Shown one piece after another: positions 1 through 5,369 of a stretch of DNA of 6,081 bases. The notes beneath the pieces were generated by a model. That model was not told the origin of the DNA. It ran no database searches and worked only from the letters and a program-made list of their open reading frames with translations. The stretch comes from CAYZXU01 sp964482535. Its GTDB lineage: Bacteria > Desulfobacterota > Desulfobacteria > Desulfobacterales > BuS5. Position 1 is the first letter of the stretch; every line of letters begins with the position of its first letter. A program made the position numbers and the translations under genes. The DNA lies in NCBI GenBank assembly GCA_964482535.1, contig CAYZXU010000131.1, positions 1-6,081 on the forward strand. The letters run 5' to 3'.

Positions 1-123
1 TTCTTCAAATATCTGATCCTGGGTATAAAGAAGTCGTTCCTCTCTTTCAGGATGGGTAGGGCTTATTGCCCAGTCGAATGCCGGAAAGAATACAAGACCG
101 GTTTTATGTTTGGCTTCAGGCAT
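1..123 (-). CDS. Histone deacetylase family protein, N-terminal fragment (runs off left edge)
   Basis: Forty-one codons read from an ATG at 121-123 to the window edge with no stop. The peptide starts MPEAKHKTGLVFF and continues with a PTHPEREERL stretch at about residues 22-31. That matches the early G-H-P-E-R-x-E-R-L segment of the histone deacetylase / acetoin-utilisation / acetylpolyamine amidohydrolase superfamily, zinc-dependent deacylases of small acetylated amines or lysines. The catalytic His-Asp zinc site lies further downstream and is outside the window, so activity and substrate cannot be judged. A GGAG lies 9 nt before the ATG (133-136 on the plus strand), which supports this start. 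The gene follows the hydantoinase-family gene in the same direction. Without the palindromic element between them only about 40 bp would separate the two, so they may once have formed a tighter operon (inference). Confidence 0.75.
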   Translation of the reverse strand, partial: MPEAKHKTGLVFFPAFDWAISPTHPEREERLLYTQDQIFEE

Positions 124-166
124 AATGGTTAACTCCGATTTTTAAAATGAAATGTTTTTATTGTAC

Positions 167-271
167 TATAGATTGTCAGATAATAAATTTCACAAGGCCA
201 GAGGGAGGAAGGCGTATTGTAATACTCCGACGACCGATAACGCAGTGAAATTATTTATGTGACGGTCTATA
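167..271. repeat. MITE-like palindromic element with 27-bp imperfect terminal inverted repeats
   Basis: The left arm (167-193) and the reverse complement of the right arm (245-271) match at 22 of 27 positions. The outer six bases TATAGA and the inner eight AATTTCAC are identical in both. The core of about 51 bp holds a second small dyad, GTATT-gt-AATAC at 214-225, flanked by GG and CC. There is no open reading frame. The size (about 105 bp), the long inverted repeats and the TA-rich ends fit a non-autonomous miniature transposable element; TA target duplications are typical of IS630/Tc1-type elements. The right arm runs over the last base pairs of the hydantoinase-family gene and contains its TAG stop (267-269). 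It could also act as an RNA hairpin that attenuates or processes the leftward transcript. The structure is visible in the sequence; mobility and copy number are inferred. Confidence 0.65.
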
Positions 272-1934
272 CCCTGGCGATATGGTCATACTCTTCTATA
301 AGTCCTGGTTTTATCTGTGCTTTAATCCGTATGTTCTTGCCTGCTGTGGAAAAACCTCTTATCATGTTAAATTCCATTTCCTCTATTATTTCCATTTCAA
401 GCTCTCCTGCCTGCGCTCCTCTTTGAAGGGCTTTTTTTTCAAGAAGCTCATAAGCTTTTTTTACAGCATCTTTTTTTGTAAAACTACCGGAGATTTTTCC
501 GGCAAAATTTTCTTCAGGAGCCATTACAACTCCCTGTTGAGTATCTGCAAAAAGGGTTACTTCGCATGTGGTTTTAGAAAGGGCTGCTCCCATGGCATTG
601 GCAATCCCACATTTTGGAACGACCATTGCAGGGAAACCGAATAACTGTTCAAGCCGTTTTGCAAAAAATGGAGCAGGCCCACCAAGCACAAGAATCTTTT
701 TCGGGTTTACCATAAATCCTTTATGGAGTTCTTTTACCGTATAAACAGGTTTGCTGTTTATACGGTTTATCAGATTTTGTGCTCTTTTATATATGGTTTC
801 ACATGCCTGTTTTATAATTTTTTCCGATGTTTCACTTACTGAAAGGCCAAGTTTCTCAGCCAGAGGGGCAATTCCTTTTATTGATTTTTTCTCTATATCC
901 ATATTTTCAAGAACATAAAAGGCGTCTGTTAATGTGGGTTCGGTTCCTCCATGGGCAATTGCAAATCCTTCCCGCTGGGGCCCTACTTTAAGTTTCCCGT
1001 CTTTAATCCTGACAAGACTGTCTCCGCCGATTCCGATGGATTCAGCCTCTATTGAACGTATCAGTGTTTTATATCCTCCAAGTTCAATGCCAAGGGGATT
1101 TAAAGCAGCAACCCGGTTTACAAGAACAGCCATATCAGTTGTTGTACCGCCTATATCAAGGACAAGAGAATCGCTGTCTTTCGGAGCAAATGAAAGCGCT
1201 CCCATTACACTTGCAGCAGGTCCTGAAAGCACTGTCTGGCCTGGAAAGTCAATTGAAGCCTCAAAGCTCATGGTACCTCCGTCAGCCTTTAAAATATGAA
1301 TAGGCAGGTTGAGCTTTTTTTGACCAAGGGATTTTTTAATGGCAATAAAAAAATCCTTGTGTATTTTAGCAACAGAAGCATTGATAAAGGTTGTGGCAAT
1401 GCGCCTGGGGAAGTTAAGGCTTCCGGAAACCCTGTGCCCTAAAAAAACGGAATCAAAGGAATCTTTTATTATTTTGTTTATCTTAAGCTCATGTGCCGGG
1501 TTTCTAATGGAAAATTTTGATACCACTCCCACGCTTTTTATCCCGGCTTTTATCATGGGGTTTATAAGCTTTTTTATTGCACTTTCATCAACAGGTTCAA
1601 TTTCCCTTCCCCTGTGATCAATTGAACCTGATACCGGGTAATAGTGGGTACCTGTCCTGAATAGTTCAGGGTCAATTCCCGGTCCGCTTGAAACAATCAT
1701 GCCAACAGAAGGGATTTTTTTTTGAACAACGGCATTGGTTATGAGGGTGGTGCTTAATACAATACGATTTATATCTTTAATGTTAATATTTCTTGTTATA
1801 TCTTCTATCCCTCTTAAAACCGAGGTAAAGAGATCCACGGGGTCGGTAGGAACCTTAACTTCCCTGATAATGCTCCTGTTTCCCCAAAGTACCACGTCGG
1901 TATGCGTGCCACCAACATCCAGGCCGATAATCAT
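267..1934 (-). CDS. Hydantoinase/oxoprolinase family protein (HyuA-type, short form)
   Basis: A 555-residue cytoplasmic protein of the hydantoinase A / 5-oxoprolinase / acetone carboxylase beta superfamily, whose members use ATP to phosphorylate amide, lactam or ketone substrates. The N-terminal domain opens with the phosphate-binding motif DVGGTHTD (residues 6-13). The second half has SGPAAS (237-242), a second ATPase-type loop DIGGTTTD (260-267), GIGGDS (301-306), a GGP turn (418-420) and CGIANAMGAA (442-451). There is no signal peptide or membrane segment. Canonical HyuA subunits are nearer 680-720 residues, so this is a compact version. The usual HyuB partner is not next to it, so substrate and complex are unknown. 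The ATG at 1932-1934 follows an AAAAGGGA about 10 nt upstream and begins directly with the conserved MIIGLDVGGT. The gene is divergent from the glycyl radical enzyme gene. Its TAG stop lies inside the right arm of the palindromic element, so the last residues may have been reset by an insertion. Confidence 0.9.
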   Translation of the reverse strand: MIIGLDVGGTHTDVVLWGNRSIIREVKVPTDPVDLFTSVLRGIEDITRNINIKDINRIVLSTTLITNAVVQKKIPSVGMIVSSGPGIDPELFRTGTHYYPVSGSIDHRGREIEPVDESAIKKLINPMIKAGIKSVGVVSKFSIRNPAHELKINKIIKDSFDSVFLGHRVSGSLNFPRRIATTFINASVAKIHKDFFIAIKKSLGQKKLNLPIHILKADGGTMSFEASIDFPGQTVLSGPAASVMGALSFAPKDSDSLVLDIGGTTTDMAVLVNRVAALNPLGIELGGYKTLIRSIEAESIGIGGDSLVRIKDGKLKVGPQREGFAIAHGGTEPTLTDAFYVLENMDIEKKSIKGIAPLAEKLGLSVSETSEKIIKQACETIYKRAQNLINRINSKPVYTVKELHKGFMVNPKKILVLGGPAPFFAKRLEQLFGFPAMVVPKCGIANAMGAALSKTTCEVTLFADTQQGVVMAPEENFAGKISGSFTKKDAVKKAYELLEKKALQRGAQAGELEMEIIEEMEFNMIRGFSTAGKNIRIKAQIKPGLIEEYDHIARV

Positions 1935-1997
1935 TGTTTTTTAATCCCTTTTGTTGAATTTTACAGTAAATTGACAAACTTCAATATTATGGACAGG

Positions 1998-2013
1998 TTG
2001 AAACCTTTGAAAC
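1998..2013. repeat. TTGAAAC direct repeat in the hydantoinase-gene leader
   Basis: TTGAAAC occurs at 1998-2004 and again at 2007-2013, a 9-bp period, with an ACAGG on both flanks (1993-1997 and 2012-2016). The site is just downstream of the predicted leftward start point, where a repressor could block elongation. Function is inferred only from position and repetition. The repeats are short and could be chance in AT-rich DNA. Confidence 0.3.
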
Positions 2014-2019
2014 AGGGTC

Positions 2020-2039
2020 TTTTTATAATCTTATAAAAA
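2020..2039. promoter_or_regulatory. Operator-like 20-bp perfect dyad at the leftward start point
   Basis: Two 9-bp arms, TTTTTATAA (2020-2028) and TTATAAAAA (2031-2039), are perfect inverted repeats around a 2-bp centre. The dyad abuts the -10 box of the leftward promoter (2039-2044) and covers its expected start point near 2032. This is the classical place for a dimeric repressor site. A transcript hairpin is unlikely to matter because the loop would be 2 nt and the stem purely A-U. The low-complexity composition raises the chance of coincidence. Confidence 0.45.
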
Positions 2040-2067
2040 TAATATTAAACGTTGATGTTAATATCAA
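2039..2067 (-). promoter_or_regulatory. Sigma-70-type promoter for the hydantoinase-family gene
   Basis: Read on the minus strand: a -35 box TTGATA (2062-2067), a 17-bp spacer and a -10 box TATTAT (2039-2044). Ten of twelve positions match the consensus at ideal spacing. The predicted start is near 2032, giving a leader of about 98 nt. The -35 box lies in a small dyad, TTGAT-gttaat-ATCAA (2052-2067). AT-rich DNA produces many weak lookalikes, so this is a good candidate rather than proof. Confidence 0.5.
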
Positions 2068-2095
2068 GTAGATTTTTAAGCATGGTAAAAAATAT

Positions 2096-2127
2096 AAATG
2101 CCAGAAAAATGCCTCCGTTTTTGCCAG
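2096..2127. repeat. Short repeats midway between the divergent promoters
   Basis: AAATGCC occurs at 2096-2102 and 2107-2113, 11 bp apart, and GCCAG occurs at 2100-2104 and 2123-2127. These are among the few GC-containing words in an otherwise AT-rich spacer. They sit almost exactly halfway between the two -35 boxes, where an activator serving both promoters could bind on one face of the helix. This is inferred from position; no known regulator motif is recognised. Confidence 0.3.
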
Positions 2128-2168
2128 GATTGCGTTACAGTGTTAATATGTTTTTTGAAAAGTTTATG

Positions 2169-2197
2169 TTGACAAAATAAAATTCAGTATTTATGAT
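2169..2197 (+). promoter_or_regulatory. Strong sigma-70-type promoter for the glycyl radical enzyme gene
   Basis: A consensus -35 box TTGACA (2169-2174), a 17-bp spacer and a -10 box TATGAT (2192-2197) match 11 of 12 consensus positions at ideal spacing. The predicted start is about 2204, leaving a leader of roughly 107 nt before the ATG. A second, overlapping candidate lies 14 bp upstream: TTGAAA (2155-2160), 17 bp, TAAAAT (2178-2183). The near-consensus promoter suggests that strong expression is possible, with any control coming from bound regulators rather than a weak core promoter. Confidence 0.65.
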
Positions 2198-2300
2198 TCG
2201 ATATAAAGATTGAACTATTTATAAAAAATAGCACTCGTTAAATAACTATAAAATTCTATAAGGCCAGGTTAAAAACACATTTTTTAAATTTTAAAAAAAA

Positions 2301-2306
2301 GGAGGA
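2301..2306 (+). promoter_or_regulatory. Ribosome binding site of the glycyl radical enzyme gene
   Basis: GGAGGA follows an A-rich run and ends 5 nt before the ATG at 2312. It is a near-perfect Shine-Dalgarno site and fixes the start codon. It is clearly stronger than the sites before the other genes in the window. Confidence 0.85.
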
Positions 2307-2311
2307 GCGCA

Positions 2312-4885
2312 ATGGCAATACCATTAGAAAAAGACATTGAAGCTTTGGAGCACCCCGGAATAAATTCTATTGAACAGGTTTCAACAAAAGCCAGGCCATA
2401 TGAATGGGGGTTCGGCTCTACTCCCCGAACCGCTAATCTGAGGAATACGGTTTACTCTAAAGCAGTTGTGGTAAAAGACTGGACAGATGTAGTTACAGGC
2501 ACCGGCAAGACCACATTTCGCAAGGATGTACGGCTTGACGTTGACAGGGCTCGTCTTGCCACTGAAGCCTACCAGGAAACCGAAGACAAACCCATGGTAA
2601 TGAGAAAGGCACATGTAATAAAAAAAATATGCGAAGAACTTCCCATTTTTATTGAATCCGGTCAGCTGCTTGTTGGAGATCCCAACAGCGCTCCTGATGA
2701 AATAAGGTGGTTTCCGGAAGTTGCAAGCGGCTACATGGTAGATGCTATCAAACCAGGCGGTGGTTTTGCTCACATGGTAACCGAGGAAGAAGTGGCGGAA
2801 TTAGTGAAAATTTGTGATTACTGGGAAGGAAAGACACAAGAAAATCTTATTTCTGCTGAAATGCCTGAAGATGTTCTGCCTTATCTTTCCCGCACAGAGA
2901 ATAACCCCTGTTTTTATGCTGATCACTGGAGCGGAGGACGAAATCTTGTGGGGTATGACTTTGAAGTCCTCTTTGGAGAAGGTCTTAAAGCGAGAATTAA
3001 AAGGGTTGAGACAAAGCTGGCAGAATTGGAAAACAATTCTCTTGAATTACATGGCACTATCCAGGAGCGTGTTGAAAAGCAGCGAAACTGGAAAGCTCAG
3101 ATTATTGTCGGCAATGCAATAATCCGATTTGCTGAAAGGTATGCTGAACTGGCCGATGAGCTTGCAAAAGAAGAAAAAGATGACAACCGCAGGCAGGAGC
3201 TGGAAGATATGGCAAATATCTGCCGCAAAGTCCCGGCCAATCCGCCTGAAACATTTCAGGAAGCAATACAGTTTCACTGGTTCATAGATGTGGTTGGAAG
3301 ATATATTTCAGGTCCGCATAACGGCAGCGGTGCCCGCCTGGATCAGATATGGTATCCATATTATGACAAAGATATCAGGGAAGGTCGCATAACCCGTGAC
3401 CAGGGAAAAGAGCTGGTGGAATGCTGGATGGTTCGGGCCCAGGCTGTAGGCGCCCACGCTGAATACCCGCAGCTTTTTACCCTGAGCTCAGGAGGAGAGG
3501 TTTTTTATACTGCTAATATTGGCGGTACTCACATGGACGGGACTGATGCATGCAATGACTTAACAGTTGTTATACTGGAGGGACTGGCAACTTTGCGTAT
3601 GAATCAGCCGCCCCTTATGCTCCGTTTCCATCGGAATATGTCTGATGATGTTATCAGCAGGTTAACTGAAACAATACGTGCAGGAACAGGAAATCCATCT
3701 ATATTTAATGAGGATCTGATGGAAAAATGGGCTTTGATGCGGGGTTATTCGCCCTACGATGCAAAAAGAACACAGGCTGCAGGATGTGTGGCAATGAACT
3801 GCACAGGAAAGTTTTTATCCACAGGTTTTATGACTGAAGTCGGTTTTCTTGCCCAGCCTAAAATGCTTGAGTACGCCCTGTACCAGGGCTATGATTCTTC
3901 AGGCAAAGCCAATAAAGCCACGGGATCAAGATTGACCAGACCTGCCACAAAAGATCCCCGGGAAATGACCTCGGCGGATGAACTTCTTGAAGCCCATTGC
4001 GAGCAGATGAAATTTCACCTGAAGTTAGCAAATGTTTCTCATAATGTGGCTCACCAGGTGCTGATGGAAATAGCGCCGGATCCGACAAATTCATTTCTGC
4101 TGGATGATACACTGGAGCAGGGTAAGGATTTGCACAAGGCATGGGCTGAATTTGACACATGGCCAAATGTTATTTCACTGGGATTTGTCAACGTTGCCGA
4201 TGGTCTGGCAGCGATTCAAAAGCTGGTATTCGATGATAAAAAATATACCATGGATCAGCTTTTGAACGCTTTGACAATGAACTGGCAAGGTCTTGAAGAG
4301 GTCCGTCAGGACTTCCTGAACGCTCCCAAATATGGAAATGATGATGATTATGCAGATAGCTGGGCAGCTAAATCAAGGATAAAAATGATTGAAGAGGCTG
4401 CAACAATTAAAGATGCATGGGGTACGCCATGGACTTTTGACGGAAGTTCGGTAATTGCTTATCAGGCCCTTGCCTTTGGTGTTGGAGCAACTCCTGACGG
4501 TCGTTTTGCAAGTGATATGATGGCTGACGGCAGCCGTTCGCCTTCTGCAGGATCTGACACTGCAGGACCCACAGCCGTCCTTAATTCAGTTGCAAAGATT
4601 CCTTTTCTGCATACCGAGCTTTTTAACCAGAGATTCATGCCCCAGTACCTTGAAGGAGACAATAAGATACTTTTTAATGAATACCTCAGGGAATGGTTTG
4701 AGAAGATGAGCATACCACATATTCAGTTTAATGTGGTAAATAGCAATCTTCTCCGTGAAGCTAAAAAGGAACCGGACAAGTATCCTGACCTCCAGGTGCG
4801 TGTTGCAGGTTACAGCGCATACTTTATTGATCTGGCATCGGAAACACAGGATGCTCTCATTGCAAGAACAGAACATTCTTTTTAA
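2312..4885 (+). CDS. Glycyl radical enzyme, benzylsuccinate-synthase-like scaffold, substrate unassigned
   Basis: An 857-residue, oxygen-sensitive cytoplasmic enzyme of the pyruvate formate-lyase / glycyl radical superfamily. The PFL-like barrel covers most of the protein, with GGTHMDGTDACND at 404-416. The thiyl cysteine is Cys492 in AAGCVAMNC, and Cys497 lies close by. The C-terminal radical domain carries RVAGYSAYF with Gly833. Length, Cys/Gly positions and long matches in the last 250 residues (KKYTM, NAPKYGNDDD, GPTAVL, IQFNVV) resemble BssA (865 residues, Cys493, Gly829). Aligned by eye to BssA from memory, Trp613/Ile617 correspond to Trp617/Ile621, but fumarate ligands Arg508 and Gln707 correspond to Met507 and Ser712. 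The Cys+2 Glu of diol dehydratase, CutC, isethionate lyase and 4-hydroxyphenylacetate decarboxylase is Ala494. So neither fumarate addition nor those eliminations is well supported. No activase or small subunit is adjacent. Membership of the superfamily is very sure; the reaction is not. Confidence 0.95.
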   Translation: MAIPLEKDIEALEHPGINSIEQVSTKARPYEWGFGSTPRTANLRNTVYSKAVVVKDWTDVVTGTGKTTFRKDVRLDVDRARLATEAYQETEDKPMVMRKAHVIKKICEELPIFIESGQLLVGDPNSAPDEIRWFPEVASGYMVDAIKPGGGFAHMVTEEEVAELVKICDYWEGKTQENLISAEMPEDVLPYLSRTENNPCFYADHWSGGRNLVGYDFEVLFGEGLKARIKRVETKLAELENNSLELHGTIQERVEKQRNWKAQIIVGNAIIRFAERYAELADELAKEEKDDNRRQELEDMANICRKVPANPPETFQEAIQFHWFIDVVGRYISGPHNGSGARLDQIWYPYYDKDIREGRITRDQGKELVECWMVRAQAVGAHAEYPQLFTLSSGGEVFYTANIGGTHMDGTDACNDLTVVILEGLATLRMNQPPLMLRFHRNMSDDVISRLTETIRAGTGNPSIFNEDLMEKWALMRGYSPYDAKRTQAAGCVAMNCTGKFLSTGFMTEVGFLAQPKMLEYALYQGYDSSGKANKATGSRLTRPATKDPREMTSADELLEAHCEQMKFHLKLANVSHNVAHQVLMEIAPDPTNSFLLDDTLEQGKDLHKAWAEFDTWPNVISLGFVNVADGLAAIQKLVFDDKKYTMDQLLNALTMNWQGLEEVRQDFLNAPKYGNDDDYADSWAAKSRIKMIEEAATIKDAWGTPWTFDGSSVIAYQALAFGVGATPDGRFASDMMADGSRSPSAGSDTAGPTAVLNSVAKIPFLHTELFNQRFMPQYLEGDNKILFNEYLREWFEKMSIPHIQFNVVNSNLLREAKKEPDKYPDLQVRVAGYSAYFIDLASETQDALIARTEHSF

Positions 4886-4895
4886 TTATAAAGTC

Positions 4896-4939
4896 TATCC
4901 TGAATTTCTCATTGATATTTTTATGAGAAATTCGGGATA
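4896..4939. terminator. 17-bp hairpin between convergent genes, possible bidirectional terminator
   Basis: The arms 4896-4912 and 4923-4939 pair over 17 positions with a single G-U wobble, around a 10-nt T-rich loop. The hairpin begins 10 bp after the stop of the glycyl radical enzyme gene and lies about 40 bp beyond the end of the receiver gene that points toward it. It has no clean T-run after either arm, so it is not a textbook intrinsic terminator. It may instead protect mRNA 3' ends or work with Rho. The pairing is seen directly; the role is inferred from the convergent position. Confidence 0.55.
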
Positions 4940-4980
4940 ACCACTGCTTTATTGTGCTCCCGATAAAGGTCTGTTTGAAA

Positions 4981-5367
4981 TCATCGTTTTTTCCACCGCT
5001 CAATTTTTGTAAAGGCATGTGCGGCCGTATTCAGTAAATCCGAAAGGTTTACCGGTTTGGTGAAATAATCCTCAAACCCAGCTTCCCTGCAGTCATTTAA
5101 TTCAAACAGCGAGGCATAGCCGGTAACAGCATAGCATATCGCCATGGGGTACTCCCTGCGAATCTTTCTGCAAAGATCAATACCGTTCATTTCAGGCAGA
5201 TTTAAGTCCAGAAACATCACCCAGTATCGTTCATTTTCAAGAATTTTAATGGCATCCTCAGCGCTTTTTGCTGTTTTGACCAGATATCCGGCATTTGAAA
5301 AAGCCTGGGAATACATATCCCTGATTGGCTGCTCATCCTCCACCATCAGGATTTTTTTTTCATCCAT
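4981..5367 (-). CDS. Stand-alone response regulator receiver protein (CheY-like)
   Basis: A 128-residue single receiver domain with no output domain. The phosphorylation site is complete: acidic residues Glu10-Asp11-Glu12 after beta-1, phosphoacceptor Asp54 in FLDLNLPEMNG, Thr82 and Lys104 followed by Pro105. Proteins of this form accept a phosphate from a histidine kinase or phosphotransfer protein and signal by protein-protein contact. The ATG at 5365-5367 begins MDEKKILMVEDE, the normal start of the fold. It lies 2 bp after the stop of the upstream receiver-HisKA gene, with its Shine-Dalgarno inside that gene's end, so the pair is probably co-transcribed and translationally coupled. It converges on the glycyl radical enzyme gene; a regulatory link between them is not shown by the sequence. 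Confidence 0.92.
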   Translation of the reverse strand: MDEKKILMVEDEQPIRDMYSQAFSNAGYLVKTAKSAEDAIKILENERYWVMFLDLNLPEMNGIDLCRKIRREYPMAICYAVTGYASLFELNDCREAGFEDYFTKPVNLSDLLNTAAHAFTKIERWKKR

Positions 5368-5369
5368 GA

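Larger units (their letters stand above)
1935..2311. other. Divergent intergenic regulatory region (377 bp)
   Basis: This AT-rich spacer lies between the starts of the hydantoinase-family gene (leftward) and the glycyl radical enzyme gene (rightward). I see no credible coding sequence in it. It contains one well-spaced sigma-70-type promoter facing each way, a 20-bp perfect dyad, two short direct-repeat groups and a strong ribosome binding site at the right end. The predicted leaders are about 100 nt on both sides, and the two -35 boxes are about 100 bp apart. That leaves room for a regulator bound between them to affect both genes (inference). In the rightward leader, CTATTT (2215-2220) and AAATAG (2226-2231) form a weak 6-bp stem, and CTATAA occurs twice exactly 10 bp apart (2246-2251, 2256-2261). 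Confidence 0.8.

Noticed and set aside
282..644. Open frame on the plus strand inside the hydantoinase-family gene
   Set aside because: It lies antisense to a clear conserved coding sequence and its peptide has no recognisable domain. The other plus-strand frames within 934-1944 were rejected for the same reason.
2110..2126. Possible sigma-54 promoter on the minus strand (TGGCA followed by GGCA)
   Set aside because: The distance between the GG and GC elements is one base too long, and sigma-54 spacing is strict. The remaining consensus positions are also poor.
2381..2773. Minus-strand open frame within the glycyl radical enzyme gene
   Set aside because: It is antisense to a strongly conserved protein and shows no domain. 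The frames at 3047-3277, 3858-4166, 4462-4713 and 4586-4876 on the same strand are likewise shadows.
2312..4885. Calling the enzyme benzylsuccinate or alkylsuccinate synthase alpha subunit (bssA/assA)
   Set aside because: The scaffold is similar, but the by-eye equivalents of both fumarate-binding residues are Met and Ser, and no small subunits or activase are adjacent, so a specific name would overstate the evidence.
2312..4885. Calling the enzyme pyruvate formate-lyase
   Set aside because: It lacks the adjacent Cys-Cys pair of true pyruvate formate-lyase, is about 100 residues longer, and its C-terminal region follows the BssA pattern.
4755..4940. Plus-strand frame overlapping the 3' end of the glycyl radical enzyme gene
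   Set aside because: It is out of frame with the radical domain, has no ribosome site, and its end runs through the hairpin. It is more simply explained as an overlap artefact.
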